Below are positions 37,335 to 49,638 of a stretch of 64,000 nt of DNA, one piece after another. Below the pieces are notes generated by a model. That model was not told the origin of the DNA, searched no databases, and saw nothing but the letters and a program-made list of their open reading frames with translations. The stretch spans positions 1,382,001 through 1,446,000 of the forward strand of contig JAGFBZ010000817.1 in NCBI GenBank assembly GCA_018398805.1, in the 5' to 3' direction. This DNA is from Hirundichthys speculiger (taxonomy: Eukaryota; Chordata; Actinopteri; Beloniformes; Exocoetidae). Every line of letters begins with the position of its first letter. Position 1 is the stretch's first letter. The position numbers were made by a program, and so were the translations under genes.

Positions 37335-37915
37335 TCTCAAAATGTTAGAGGTATTTTGGCCCACTTTGCTTTGAGATATTGACATGCAGGCATTATTTTA
37401 GGTGCATCTTTCTAAAGATCCCAACATAGAGCTGGAGTTTGATTTGCTGGTGTGTTGGGGATCATTGTCTTGTTGCTTGTCCTGGACATCACAATTGGCA
37501 TTCATGATAAAAATCAATGACCACAAAACCCCAAATCACTCACCTACCACCATGCTTTACAGTTAGTATGAGGTGTTTGTTTATATGCCATCTAGTTTTT
37601 GCAAAATTTGGTGCTGTGCATTATGGCCAGATATTCCACTTTGGTCCAATCACTCCAAAGAACATTCATCCAGAAGTCTTGTGGTTTGTTCAGATACAAC
37701 TTTGTCAAACCCAAGTCATGCTGCCATGTTCATTTTAAGGAGAAGAGGTTTACTCCTGGCAGCACAATCACAAAAGCCAAACATGAGCAGTGTTTTTCTA
37801 ATTATATTGTCGTGAATTTTAACATTCTAACTGAGGCCTACAAGAGTCTTACATGTAGCTGTTGGGTCTTTACAATTCCCGTGAGAATCACATGGTCTCA
37901 CCTTGCAATTTAGAA
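37335..37915 (-). mobile_element. Tc1-like transposon fragment (third lineage)
   Basis: The complement matches transposase coding sequence of another fish Tc1 lineage as I recall it: a 'GHNAQ' patch near 37620 (after the catalytic ETK/V region), 'KPLLLKMNMAA' near 37735-37770, and GVMIW/TVKHGG-equivalent sequence near 37540-37570. Stops are frequent and no inverted termini were found. Plus-strand ORFs here (37517-37913) are antisense artefacts. Confidence 0.7.
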
Positions 37916-39081
37916 CTGTCCACAAAGCAGGCAGAGATAGTTACCATTAAGCTAAAGTTTAGTTTTGTTTTAATTTCAAAGTAAGACTCATATCAAAATC
38001 AACTCATAACTTGGATGATATAGTATTGTACTCTGTCCTTTCATAATTTCTAAACATCCACAATTAGAAAAAAAAGCACAAAAGGGAGGGAACATTTATT
38101 TTTGTTCAATAGAAGGTATAAAAGGACACTATCATATTTCACAAGTTTCTGTTCAAAGTAAAATGGGTGAGTATTGGCTAAATTCGGATCTAGACTTCAC
38201 AAAATAAAAAGTCTAGTGGGTGCAGTGCCATTTCAATCAAGGCCCGGTTTGCTGCAGTGATATGACTCATCTTCCCTTCTGTTCCGCAATCCTGTACCTC
38301 AGTAATCTCATCGCCTGCACCTCTCCATTATTTACCTTTCACCTCCTCCAATTCTTCATCTCTCCCTTCTACTTAATTCAAATCCTTGGCTTTGTCTAGT
38401 GGTACTTATGGACCCTGGTTGTAGCCCATTTCCTGAACTAATCAGGGTCATATTAGACTGACAGAAAACCACAATGTCATCATGGGAATGCTCAGTCAAT
38501 TACTGAGCATGAAATAAACACCCTCTGTTGTTTTTGATGCTCAAAATTGGGTTGGGCTAGTGCAGTCTTGCATTATCTTCTAAGGGGCATCTTATCTGCA
38601 TCTCCTGAAGGAACACGGCAATATGCATGAGTTCATTTGAGTCACAGCTAAACTAGCATTCATGAGTGTTTCTCCAGCAAACAAAACGCTCAATTTAAAA
38701 TTTGGACTGCCACTCACGGAAAAGAGATAATGGGAGTCCTCATGTTTGATCTCAGTGCCCAAACATCACACACCTTTAATAGCACTTATGCACTGACATT
38801 ACCTGCAGATTTTCGACTGTAGACAAAAGAATAACCATAAAAAAAAGAGGAAAATAAAACAGAATAAAAAATAAAGACTTTACATCCTGCCCTCATTAAC
38901 ACCTGGCCAATCCCTCTTTATGAATTTTTTTGAAGAAATCCCCAGTATGAAAGGACACCTCTTGTCCCTTCACTGAAACCTTGCCCTCCAGCTTAAGCCA
39001 GACCCACTTCCAGGTGCATTTCATGGCTGCATCCAGCTTTTAAACAGCTGCAGTGTTTCTTCTTTTATGTTACCTTTAACT
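37916..39081. other. No gene recognised
   Basis: Non-coding sequence with no recognised element. Confidence 0.5.
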
Positions 39082-39681
39082 ACACAAGGTTGATGCGAAC
39101 TTCTAGCAAACAGGAGCTGTTTATCACCGGAGCTTTGGCTAGCTCTGACAGTGTTCAATGTTCGCTGCAGCGAAAGGCAGTAACTTTGCAGTAACTTTGT
39201 TATACCGCAAAATGTGAAAATGATTGAAAACATTACTCACCAAATTCAATCCACTGGTAAATGTAGGTAGCAATTGTGAAGGTACGCTCGTCTGCCTTGT
39301 CCTGGCGTGGATATCACTAGCTCCTGCTTCTACTCCCACTTAGCAATGTAACCTCCGAGTACTCCAAGTACACATGAATGAAGAACGTTCGTGTGTCTGG
39401 AATAATGGAACAATCTGGCCTGATTGGTTCTGGACAGGATTTACTGACCGTCATAGTGTCATTTGTGTCATTTAAAGGGCTGATTTCTGAAGTTCTCAGT
39501 TTTCTTATTAGGTCAATCATATGGTAATTTAAAAAAAAAATTGAAATCTTCCAACTCCGACCCCCCAAAAAAAAAAAAAAAAACAAAAGAAAACTCCTCG
39601 GATCTACACGATTCACATAGGTCACCCTTTTTGACTTCAAAACGGAGAAACTCGCCGAAAGGTGAGGGATTTTCATGCCTG
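39082..39681. repeat. 0.6-kb dispersed repeat, copy 2
   Basis: Second copy of the family at 18445-19006, in the same orientation. It keeps a GGTGAGGGA segment before TTTTCATGCCTG that copy 1 lacks, has an extra internal GCAGTAACTTT duplication near 39178-39199, and contains a longer A-tract at 39567-39583. The minus-strand ORF at 39317-39868 spans it and the neighbouring LINE end, and is not a gene. Confidence 0.85.
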
Positions 39682-39689
39682 TTTCCTGA

Positions 39690-40120
39690 TAATAGAGACT
39701 TAAACTATGCAGACTTAAGCCTACACCAGGAGGCACACTCTGGCCTGATTGAAGACAGATACATCTTTGTACCTCTCCCCTTTCTGTCCTGTCTCCCTCC
39801 TTTTTTCTTCCTTTACCCAGCTGGCCTTTGGCAGGAAGGTCTTCCCTTATGAACCAGGTCCTGCTCAAGGTTTCTTCCCTCTTAAAGGGGAGTTGTTTGT
39901 TGGCACGGTTTGGTTTAAAGGTCTGGCTATGGGAGTTTTTTACTTGGCATTGTTTCTTTAATTAAGATTTAATAATATTACTAACTAATTATTAGCCATT
40001 ATTATAGTAGTTAATATTTGCTTGGGTGTCATGCTCTGGGTCTCTGAAAAGCACCTAGAGACAATATGTATTGTCATAGATGCTACACAAATAAAGTTGA
40101 ATTGAAATGAAATTGAATAT
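39690..40120 (+). mobile_element. LINE 3' UTR with (TTGAA)n tail
   Basis: Contains the recurrent fish LINE 3' block: AGGAAGGTCTTCCCTTATGA, CCTGCTCAAGGTTTCTTCCC, GGTCTGGCTATGGGAG, and TCTGGGTCTCTGAAAAGCAC, then ATAAAGTTGAATTGAA at the end. Only the 3' UTR is present. Clade (L2 or similar) is from memory. Confidence 0.65.
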
Positions 40121-40419
40121 GCAGTCTAAATCCAACTGGAGAGAAGGTGTGTTTTGTAGGTTGTAGTAGTCGGTGAAGGTGCATAATGTTTTATTTAAAT
40201 ATTTTCTTGGCTGCCCTCTCATACAGACAGTTTAGATACAATGAAGTCAACATGCATCTTTTTGGACTGTGGGGCCTCAGCTTTCCCCATCTTGCCAAAT
40301 TATATAACTGAGGTTGTGTGGTCCATGATGACAACAGTGAAATAAACACAAAGAGAAAACCTCAACTCTCCGGCAGAGATGCTTGTGGCAAGGTATGTAC
40401 AATAGAACATTGTCAGTTT

Positions 40420-40461
40420 CTGTTAAAGCCATGCACACACTTGTGTGCATGGCTTTAACAG
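40420..40461. repeat. Perfect 20-bp inverted repeat, 2-nt spacer
   Basis: Arms 40420-40439 (CTGTTAAAGCCATGCACACA) and 40442-40461 are exact reverse complements separated by CT. It could extrude as a cruciform or fold as a hairpin in RNA. It is not flanked by recognised transposon termini. Confidence 0.95.
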
Positions 40462-40469
40462 GATTGGGG

Positions 40470-41405
40470 ACTGCTCTCTGCTGAGTCACTTCACTATGTG
40501 ATATTAGACTAACAGAGACAAATGTCCCTTGGAGTGTCACTCAAAAATGACCCCATCCCCTTGGCGTGATTCAGTTAGCTTTCAAGTAGTTTCTAAAAGT
40601 GGAACCAAAGGCAGTGTTTTCTGAACTTCACTGACTGGGCCAAACTAGCCATTTAGTTTTCTGACAATATGGCCTTCTTCCCATCAAGTTACACTGGCTA
40701 TCATATTGTTACTCCATTTACAAGGTGAGTGATAAACTTAACACAACTTTAATTTAGCCTGATAACTATTTGGATGGCAAGTTTTGTCATTAAATTATCA
40801 TTTGCAGATTTATCAAAAGATGTCAATATTGGTTGCTTTCACAACCAATACAAGAGAAACAAATTTAAATTACTATATGAAACCTCCTGCTCCCTTTCTA
40901 CATAATCACTGGTTCAGGTCACATGGTTGGTGTTGTATTTAAATAGAAATGGAGGTTGGACAGAGGAGGCTGGATCATTTCTCTGATCATTGCTCTGCTC
41001 AAAGGAAAGGGACACATGAGGGGGTCACTGGGCTGGGTTTCTGTGGCTTAGCAAAGTAAATCCTCTAATCCGCCAACCACTCCCATGGTGCTGTTGGCAT
41101 GACGGCAAAGGTATTATGGATGGAAACCAAGCCCACCCTGCTGCCAAGTAAGCCACATCCTACGCTGTTCGTCCTGACTTATTGTTTACCTGTTCTTTTG
41201 AAAGGACTGCTGAGGATGTTTATCCCTCATAAGTCTCTTTTGAGATTATCATGATTAGATGGTGGGATGACAGCGGGGGAGGCAAACAAAAGTGATGGAA
41301 ATCACAGACAGAGGCGAGAAAATAAAATCAACCCTCAGAGAATTTATACTGAAAGAAGGAAGGGCTAGTGGAGGAGGCTTTATTCCCCAATTACTCAAGT
41401 AAACT
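40470..41405. other. No gene recognised
   Basis: Non-coding sequence with no recognised element. Confidence 0.5.
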
Positions 41406-42560
41406 CTAGGGGTGCAACGGTACAGGTGGCTCACGGTACGATCTGTACCTCGGTTTCGGTACGGATTTGGTAAAGTTTCGATATGTGTTTTGTGCATAAA
41501 GTGACAATTCATTTCTCTAAAATGATTTATTTATTTTGCTTGTCAGAACAAGTTCCAAACAATTTCAGTGTTGAATAACATAATACTTCAAGTAAACAGT
41601 TAGTTACCGAGCACAACACTTCAATAAATATACTGAGTACTGTAGACTTACCTTTGTTTCCTTTCCCATTACTATTACTTTATAGCATAAAATACATATA
41701 AAGAAATTAAAACACACAAAAATGTGAACAAGAAACACTGTTAAAGTCCATTTTATTTTTTACTTTTAGTGCACACTAAGTAGAAGTATAAAAAGAGAGG
41801 TAAGCAGTTGCAAAAGAAAAAGTGCAATTTATCTATGACAAATTGGGGAAACAACAATTCAGAGATTCAGAAATACCTCCTGCTTTGCCTATTTCAAATG
41901 AACATATTGTTAATACACATACATACATAATCAATACATAAAAAGGCTCTAACATGGCTTCTAAACGCTCCCACTGCTCGGGTTATGTTCTTGTATTTAT
42001 CCGAGGTGGCAGGGTAGGTTTGTTGAAAAGCCTTCTCTATGGACAGTTGTTGTTTTGCTGCTGTTACCTTTCCGGGGTGTATGGAAAGTGTAATATCAGT
42101 ATGATTACGCTGGAGATAATTGTCCATATGGCTTATGTTTCCGTTTGAGTACAGGACATGTCTCAAGCAGCGTTTACAGACTGTGACATTTCTGTTAATG
42201 GTTTTCACTCCCTCGCTGGTGTATTCAACAGCAAAACCAAAATGCTCCCACAACGGCAATTTAAATAAGTTTTCTCCCAACTTCTCCGCTACCACTAGCC
42301 ATGCCTGCTTGTTTGTTTGTTTTTTTAATTTCCTGCATCTATGAGCTGCAGTCAACCGGCCAAAGTGTGTTAGGCTGGTCATTGTGAGTAAGCGGAGGGG
42401 AGTGCACATCGACATGCAGTGGTGGGCCTGTTGCCTAAAAAGACACACACGCTTACGTGCAAGTCCAATGCAAAATTATTAGAACATAAATCCCACGGGA
42501 CATAAAAGTGTATTGTCCCGTGCAGGTCGTACCGAACAGTTCGGTATTTTTTTTTTTTTG
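41406..42560 (-). mobile_element. BED-finger hAT element, truncated
   Basis: The left end CTAGGGGTGCAACGGTAC with repeated CGGTAC/TCGGT motifs is the terminus of a common fish hAT lineage. Similar motifs (CGTACCGAACAGTTCGGTA) recur near 42528-42547, before a poly-T run, where the right end is lost. The interior codes on the minus strand for the N-terminal part of the transposase. No 8-bp duplication could be identified because the right terminus is missing. Confidence 0.7.
41894..42448 (-). pseudogene. hAT transposase N-terminus with BED zinc finger
   Basis: This 184-codon frame has a BED-type finger in its middle: aromatic start 'LWEHFGFAVEY', then VCKRC as the cysteine pair, and 'NISHMDNYLQRNHTDI' supplying the histidine pair. 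A linker 'KQQLSIEKAFQQTYP' follows, typical of ZBED-like hAT proteins. The dimerisation and catalytic DDE/RNase-H core is absent because the frame ends at 41894. The first residues upstream of the finger are likely not native. Confidence 0.7.
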
Positions 42561-43199
42561 ATGTAAATACTTGACATGTCAAGCAAACTGCACTTTGCAG
42601 GAAGCATAAAGGAGGAGCAAAACTGGTGTCCAGCTCTGGACCCACCTGGTCATCTTAACAGTGTTTTAGACCAACATATGTCCATAATGCAAGAATTAAT
42701 TTCTTGAGGTTTCAGCAGGAATACATGAAATCATTACAGCAGAAAAAAAAATCAGTGTTACTGCCCTTGCCATTTTCCCAATTGCCTTGTGGATTTTAGT
42801 CTCTCCTTTGCATCAATGCAACTATTGCAAAAACCACACTCTCTTTATTCCAAAAAAAAAAAAAACATAGTCAAATGTACCACGTGAAGAACTAATTTGC
42901 ATTGCATTAATCCGCAACTACATTTTGATCAACCGTCCAAAAGTTCACCAATTCATTTATATTCAATGTGAGATCTGACACAAACACATAACATAAAACC
43001 TCTGATGACTTCCAGTTAAACAGCAGGAAACCCAAATTTTAACTATGTTTTAAAGAATAAAACAACTGATTGCAACTTATCGACATTGAAATAATTGCCT
43101 AGGTAAATAATTTGGGCTCTTATTTTACATTTCTGGTAGAGGTGTAACAGTTAGAAAACTTGAAAAGCACAACAGTTCTCCCATATAGTGATTTACAGA

Positions 43200-43560
43200 T
43201 TGCAATAAAATACGTTCTGGATCAGATCCGGATCAGCCTTTGAAATTTGATAGAGATTTCCATTGTCAATCCCTGAGTCAAATTTCATGAGTTTTGGGCA
43301 ATAATTAACGGAGATATTGAAAAACAAAATTTTCAGCCCCATTGACTGCTATGTTATCAAAAATTTGAAAATGATCCAGTATCCAGGATTTCTTCTGGAT
43401 CACAACCAAAATCAAAATCAGTTCTTCCTTTTCACATTTCTGACAACTCCTGAAAATTTCATCAAAATCCATCCATAACTTTTTGAGATATCTTGTACAC
43501 AGACAGACAAATAGATAAACCCCAGCAAAAACATAACCTCCTTGGTGGAGGTAAAAATAA
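43200..43560. repeat. Fish dispersed repeat of unknown class
   Basis: Contains GGATCAGATCCGGATCAG, the CCTGAAAATTTCATCAAAAT block, CCATCCATAACTTTTTGAG, AGACAGACAAATAG and an AACCTCCTTGGTGGAGGTAA end. I recall this as a very abundant repeat in ray-finned fish. The CCTCC...GGAGG end is a short hairpin. No coding content is convincing, although a 100-codon minus-strand frame crosses it. Confidence 0.55.
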
Positions 43561-43952
43561 ACCCCTTTCAAACTATTTTGATATTGGCAACCTTTGAAAT
43601 GGTTCACTGTTTCAATTAGGGGGAATAAAAGCTAAATTTATTTGTTTCCAGTTTCTTAAATCTGAATCCATTTGCATTTCTGTAGTTTTATGATTGTAAC
43701 TGAAATATGGTTTGGTATGCATTTGTGTGACCCAAACAAAATCCTGTATTTTCGCTACAGACTTAAGGAGGTTGTTGTTAGCTTTTTTTCAAGACAATAA
43801 CATAAAAATACATGTGTACTGACAACAGTTTTATCCAGCCATCTCCTACACATAAGAATTAATATTATCAGCACATATGGCTTTCTACTAGGGCTGGGTA
43901 ATTAATCGAAAATTAACAGGTGAAACCCAATTATTGCAAAAATGGTATTGAT

Positions 43953-44555
43953 TAGGGATGCACGATAACTGTTTTTTTAAAACCGATACCGATAACTTTC
44001 AGCTCCTAAAAGCCGATACTGATAACCGATAACACACATATAGTTTACAACAAGTATATATATATATATATATATATATAGAAAACTAATGCACTGACAC
44101 AAGTTAGATTCAAACATTTCTACCTTCTACCCATTTCACCTTTGCCTCAGTTTCATCTTTGGCAAATTTCTTTGTCACTAGTCGTTCTTTCAGCCGTTTC
44201 TACTTCTATTTTATTTCTTTTTATGTGTAACATGTGGGAAAATAAATTGGGAATATCAATTCAAGTAAGGAACTACCAAAATTATGACCGAGTTAACAAG
44301 TTGTTTTCTGGCATGAGGGGGTATTATTCATTTTCCTTATTGAGAAATTATTTTTCTGATAATGCTGACATCACTTGAACATAGAATTCACTGCCAGTTA
44401 TTCGGGTTTTCAGTGGGAGCGAGGCACTGCCGTGTTGACAAAAATTTATGTTACCTGGGGCTATTCATCATGATATCAGACTTATAACAATGACGTCATA
44501 ATTTCCTGTTACCAACCCAATAATTATCAGGCCGATAATTATAGTGCACCCCTAG
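43953..44555. mobile_element. Small hAT derivative, both ends present
   Basis: Begins TAGGGATGCAC and ends GTGCACCCCTAG, a short inverted repeat. The first 90 bp match 35696-35790, so both come from one family. It holds a (TA)13 microsatellite at 44055-44080. An 8-bp target duplication is not evident. The ORF at 44142-44378 has no recognised domain. Confidence 0.65.
44055..44080. repeat. (TA)13 microsatellite
   Basis: Uninterrupted TA dinucleotides. Confidence 0.95.
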
Positions 44556-45580
44556 TATCCATGTGGTCACACAACTGGTCGAAACGGGTCATAAGCGGTG
44601 CATTTGGGGCTTTTACATGTCAAGTAAATTTCCGGTTTTCAAGCGAACTGTAAACTCCCACTGGTTTGGAGGATACTGATTTAGTTCAAGGGTAAGGACA
44701 AAACAGAGACAAATATCCACAAGCTGGGCCTAAAAAAAAATTCCACACTATGTTCCCGTCAATTTGGCAAGGAACAGATCAACAGTGACTGTGAGATGAG
44801 TGGTGGTCTTGTGTACTTCTACTGGAATAAATCCAGGAAGCCACAGTGGGGAGAAAGACGTGCATCTACTAGGGCAGGGCACTTAATAGAAAATTAATTG
44901 AAGCTGACATTCAGAACCAATATTCGATGTAATCTTGCTCATACAATTATTCCTCTTTTTCATGAAATATTTGTTTAATGATTAAATAGTTTCTGTATGA
45001 GCTTCCTTTCATTTATTTTAAAAATCAAAGATATATACTCTTTTGTTAGAAAACTATTCCAGTTTTGCATTGTATTAGTTGATCATATTCTGAGCAAAAA
45101 CATTGTCAATGCTCTATGAGGCCAAAAATAAAACTATATGATAAATTACCAATTATTTTGTTAATCAACCTCACTTGTTCAATGAATTATGATATTGATT
45201 TGAGGTCATCATCACCCATATCAAAATTGAAATTTGACCATGTTCATAATATGTTTTCATTTCAAGTGACTGTGCTTTACTTTCAGTTGTTCAAAATATT
45301 CAACATGACAATGAATGTCTGTGTTGGGTTGGGCAACATCTCAAATCTGTATCACAATTAATTGAACATACTCCCTCAATTACCATTAATGAACGATTAT
45401 TTAAGTGTTTTATTTTTTTGCCCTCATAGATCAATTACAAGGTTTTTGCTGCAATTAAGTTCAACTATTAAAACAGATATTAGATCTCAGATTTTAAAAT
45501 ATCTGAAAAGAAATAGACATTAACCATACAAGATTATCTATTGAATATGAATGAATATGCTAGGATCCTACCCAACTAGA

Positions 45581-47113
45581 ACTACTCAAATCAGCAAGGA
45601 TTTTTTTTTTTTTACTAAAATGGTATAATCTTCTGGGCTGTTGTATACAAGTTTAGAAAATGAGGAGGCAAAAAAGTTTTCATAGTTAAGCACAGTGTTT
45701 AATAGCATCTACATTTTGGCCTGGGATCAAAGGGTAATTTCATTTTAGTTGCAGCCAATAAATATTTTTTGATTGAGTCTTTCTTCCTTCAGATCATCAT
45801 TCTCGTGTGGCCCCAGTCAGCCCCAAATTCTTCTTTGTCATGGCAACAACTTCTACAGTGCGATTTCAGTTGCGTGCTTAAATATGAATTAGCACCAACC
45901 ACTTTCAGAGGCAGATTTGAGGCTTCATCTCCACCAGCACAACTGTTCCCTTCAGTATATTTCACTGAAGTAGAAAGACCCACTAGAGAACATATATACA
46001 GTCAGACTGGCTGGTTATGTAGCACTATTGAAGAATAAATGAGACCCAGCAGCAAATAGCTCATAAAAAAGGACTGGTAATCTTATATTAAGTTGCAGTG
46101 CTTTAAAAAAAAAAGACAGAATCTCATGGAGTAAATCATACTTAAACCGCATGAAGCCCATCAAAGTCATACACTTTTACTTTCACTGTAAATACTGTAT
46201 ATACAGGCAGCATCTTAAACTATTTTTCCACAAAGAGCAGACTGTTTCAGGAAACAATCTGCCTGGTAACAAGTCAAATGTGCTGTTAGTAATTCAATGC
46301 TTATATTCCTCAGGGCAGCAAAAACCCTCTTACCTATGTGTGCGTATGAATTAATGAGCTGGCAGAGACAGAAAACTTTGTTGCAGCTGCTGGTAAACAT
46401 CAAATCCCCTTCATTACCGCCAATCAGGAAAAAAAAAAAAAAAAAAACAATGGAAACATGAGTGTGATATGCATGCACTGCATGTAAAGACATACTGTAA
46501 ACTAATCTAATTTGTTCATTTTTAAGACAACAATCATTTAAAATCATTTTAGCAAAATAAATCCAGTTCAGTTTCATCAACATGATTCTATATGCGGTAA
46601 TCAATTGGCAACAGCGAGCACTCACTTACAATGGCAGGGTGAGGGATTTATCAAAGCCAGGAGGACCATGTGTAATTTGATCAGGAGAGTCATCACTCAA
46701 GGTGTGTGTGGGTGTGTGTCACCACCCTCCTTTACAGCACTGACATATTTTGCTGTCTCAGAAGGAAAAGCTCTCAATAAGTGAATTTCCACTTCATAGT
46801 GCTGAAACGGTTTGTTAATTGATATAAAATAATAGTTATACAGTGTGAATGTACATTTTATGCTGAATTATTTATTATTCGGTTTCATTAAACAGGCAGT
46901 ACAAAAATACTCTTAACAGCCTGCAACCTTATGAGACATCTTGGAAAGATTAGACTATTGCCAGCTTAGTTAATGTTTAGAGTTTCATCCGGTGTAAATT
47001 TCTATGTGATGTGAGGTTATGTGACCTCAAAAACTCCACTGCACTGTAGAAAGCTCATGTGATTGAAACTATATCTGAAGGTTAGCTGGATCTCAGCTGC
47101 TGCTTCCTTTGAT
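45581..47113. other. No gene recognised
   Basis: Non-coding sequence with poly-T near 45601 and poly-A near 46430-46447. ORFs on both strands have no motif. Confidence 0.45.
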
Positions 47114-47381
47114 TTATTCATCAAACAGTACATTTTGCTTTGCAGCAGACTTTTCTGGTCTTCCCCCCCGTGTTAGTGGAGTCCCCCAGTTGTTCCAGGC
47201 AACGTGAATAGGATCACCAGTCATGTAGCCGTCAGTGCTGTTCCTACGTCTGTCTAAATGACGGGAACATAACCTGGAATTTCTTCTGAGGTTCTGCACA
47301 TTGACATTCTTCCATATTTTGCGCTTCCCCTCACACTGAATCAAGTGATTTTTCAGTCCCTTTACACACATCATCACCCTG
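47114..47381 (-). other. Terminal-exon-like ORF, unidentified
   Basis: On the minus strand a good acceptor (a TATCTTTTCAG context just above 47381) opens an 89-codon frame rich in basic residues, including 'KRKIWKNVNVQNLRRNSRLC' and ending KQNVLFDE. It stops at a TAA that lies within a polyadenylation signal AATAAA. Acceptor, clean frame and overlapping signal together resemble a last exon. I do not recognise the protein. The nearest upstream promoter-like region on this strand is at 50.1 kb. Chance remains quite possible. Confidence 0.25.
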
Positions 47382-49603
47382 AAAAGATAGATGTGTGGCT
47401 ACTTTGCTTTGGAGCTATGCGATATGCACTCCTGAGCATCACAATAATACAGCATGGTTGCTTAAAGGTAGAAAAAGGCATAAAATTAATTATCTGTATC
47501 ACTTGCCTTCTTTACCAGAAGTGATCATGTCTGCAAAAAGCCCCAAATGCAACACATTATGACTGGTGCTGCCACCTAGCAGATAAAAATAACAGCACTT
47601 TTGCAGTACTCTGGGAAGCTCTTTTATATTGTTGAGGTCCACGTTGATCTGACATGTAGTTACAGTTCTGAGGAGGTAATGGTGACTAGCAGTTTGCCTG
47701 ATACACATCAGATCAGCCTGTCTATTTTTTTAACATCCACAACAATATTACATATAAAGTATTTTTTTAATTAAATGTACAATCAACAAACCACCCCTTC
47801 CAACCAGCTGAGGAAGCTGGTCAGCCTTCATAAGCCTGGTTTTGATGTAGAAGTCTTTTTGTTAATAGGGAGTCATTTCTCTCCATTGTTGCATCATACA
47901 TGTTTAATACCAAAGTGAATATTTGACGTCAACTTTTTTTTTTTTTAATGAGCAAACAATTTATAATTTCTGACTCAGAACTTCAATGTTTTGGATTATA
48001 AATAGCTTACAGCAAATAGGATTTAATTGGAATATGATTGGACTACACTGAACTTCTTTACCTTTTGTAAAATCTTTTTAAAAATAGAAGTGTTTGTTTC
48101 CCCAACATCTTAGGGATGATTATTCAAGATGACGTTCTTATAGACCGATTCATGTACTGGCATGGCACCTAAAAGTGTTTGTAATCACAATCATTTTCAT
48201 GACAACACTCCTCTAGCTCCCCCTCCATCAATATTTCAATGACCTTGAGAAAACCACCCCTCACATGAGTGCAGCACATCGAGTGTGTGGACTGATCTGT
48301 GTCTGCTCTGAACAACCTGACCCCTCGCCCTGGACAAAGATCCTCCATTACGATGTACAACATGTAATTAAAAAAAGAAGCTTGGACAATATACAGGCTT
48401 CCAACCCAGCATACCCAGGAGGCAGCTCATTCTGAACCTTATGGGACTATACCTTATTGCATTTCACAATGCTGTAATAGGCTTAGCAATGAGGGAGGGG
48501 AGGTTTTGGCTTCACTCAGATGACTCACTTTATTAAGTCTGCCTTCCTCTGAGCTGTCTAGTTGCTGAGGAGTGAACTTTCCACACTGCAACATAAGCAG
48601 AGACTTCAAATAAAATCCCCCGTGGGGTTACATATGTTTTTAACGACTCCTTGTAATAGTTAATATAATTCAGAACCATTTTTTTTCCCTATATGCCTAC
48701 TATACAGATTCACAGGGCCACCATAGCCCTAAAGGGGCCCCCAGGCTACAAAGTCATCTTTGGGGAGAAATAAAATGACGCATCTTCATTTTTAGCCATC
48801 TAAATAAGAACCTCACTGTGAAGAACTTAAATTATGCCTCAGAAATGTGCCATCTGTGTTGTACAGAAATGTGCAGGTCTATTGAGTCAGAATTTCTGAC
48901 TTTTCTCTTACAAATGTTAACCTCCATAATAATCACAAGTCCTGAGTTTTCTTTTGCAAAACTATGAGTTCAACAAGCAAGAAAAAATTATGAAAGTAAG
49001 TAAGAACCCCCCCCCCACCCCTTCTTTAATTTTCATCAGATGCTCCCAATATGTGTAATCCTGTAATATGGCCTCAAATCAACATCAACAAGGGATTATT
49101 TTAGTTTTATTTTTTACTCATGTGGATCACCGATAAGGTTTTTACAATAAATATCCTCAACTATTAAAGCAGGGGCATACTGTTTTTGTTTTAAAATATC
49201 CCAGCATTCCTTGTGTCAATTCGTTCACAAGGAATACTTGTGCACGAGTAGTATGTTTTTTTAAGAAATAGGATCTTTTTTAAGAAATAGTACTTTAATA
49301 CACACAGTGGGGGAGGTAATAACAGAATTAAAGAAAGAAATAAAAGAACAATAACCAGCATAATCTTGGCTGACAGGTTATGAATGTTGGTTTCCATTCC
49401 TATTCCATTAATTGTTCAACACTATTAGCTAAGTTTACTTTTCAATCTGAACTTTGTTTTGAATTTGACAAACCCCGCATGTCTTCTTCCTCTTAAAGTG
49501 ATATAAATTAATGTATTGGTCATTTTAAAGGGTTTGAATTCTTCCATTGTACTGGAATTTTACAAACTAGGGGTACCCACTTCCATAGGACCCCCAAGAA
49601 AAG

Positions 49604-49638
<35 letters not shown>

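Larger units (their letters stand above)
43887..45580. mobile_element. Nested hAT-like elements
   Basis: An element starting CTAGGGCTGGGTAATTAATC (about 43888) is interrupted by the complete small element at 43953-44555. A second related start, CTAGGGCAGGGCACTTAAT, lies at about 44869. A candidate right end, CCTACCCAACTAG, lies near 45566-45579. TIR similarity suggests hAT, but pairing of left and right ends is uncertain. No transposase ORF remains. Confidence 0.45.

Noticed and set aside
37517..37913. Plus-strand ORFs of 73-104 codons
   Set aside because: They are antisense to a decayed Tc1 transposase, which explains the sequence better.
39317..39868. 183-codon minus-strand ORF
   Set aside because: It spans a dispersed repeat and a LINE 3' UTR, and its counterpart in the other repeat copy (18443-19016) is broken.
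45769..46038. 89-codon plus-strand ORF
   Set aside because: Random composition and no motif; no splice sites or homology recognised.
47114..47381. Resemblance of the ORF end to the last exon of fibroblast growth factors (VAxNxxGxPxxG pattern)
   Set aside because: Only a few residues match, and the hydrophobic beta-trefoil core and upstream FGF exons are absent.
48169..48363. Minus-strand ORF with EECC...C, reminiscent of an insulin/relaxin A chain
   Set aside because: No B chain, wrong cysteine spacing, no convincing splice sites.
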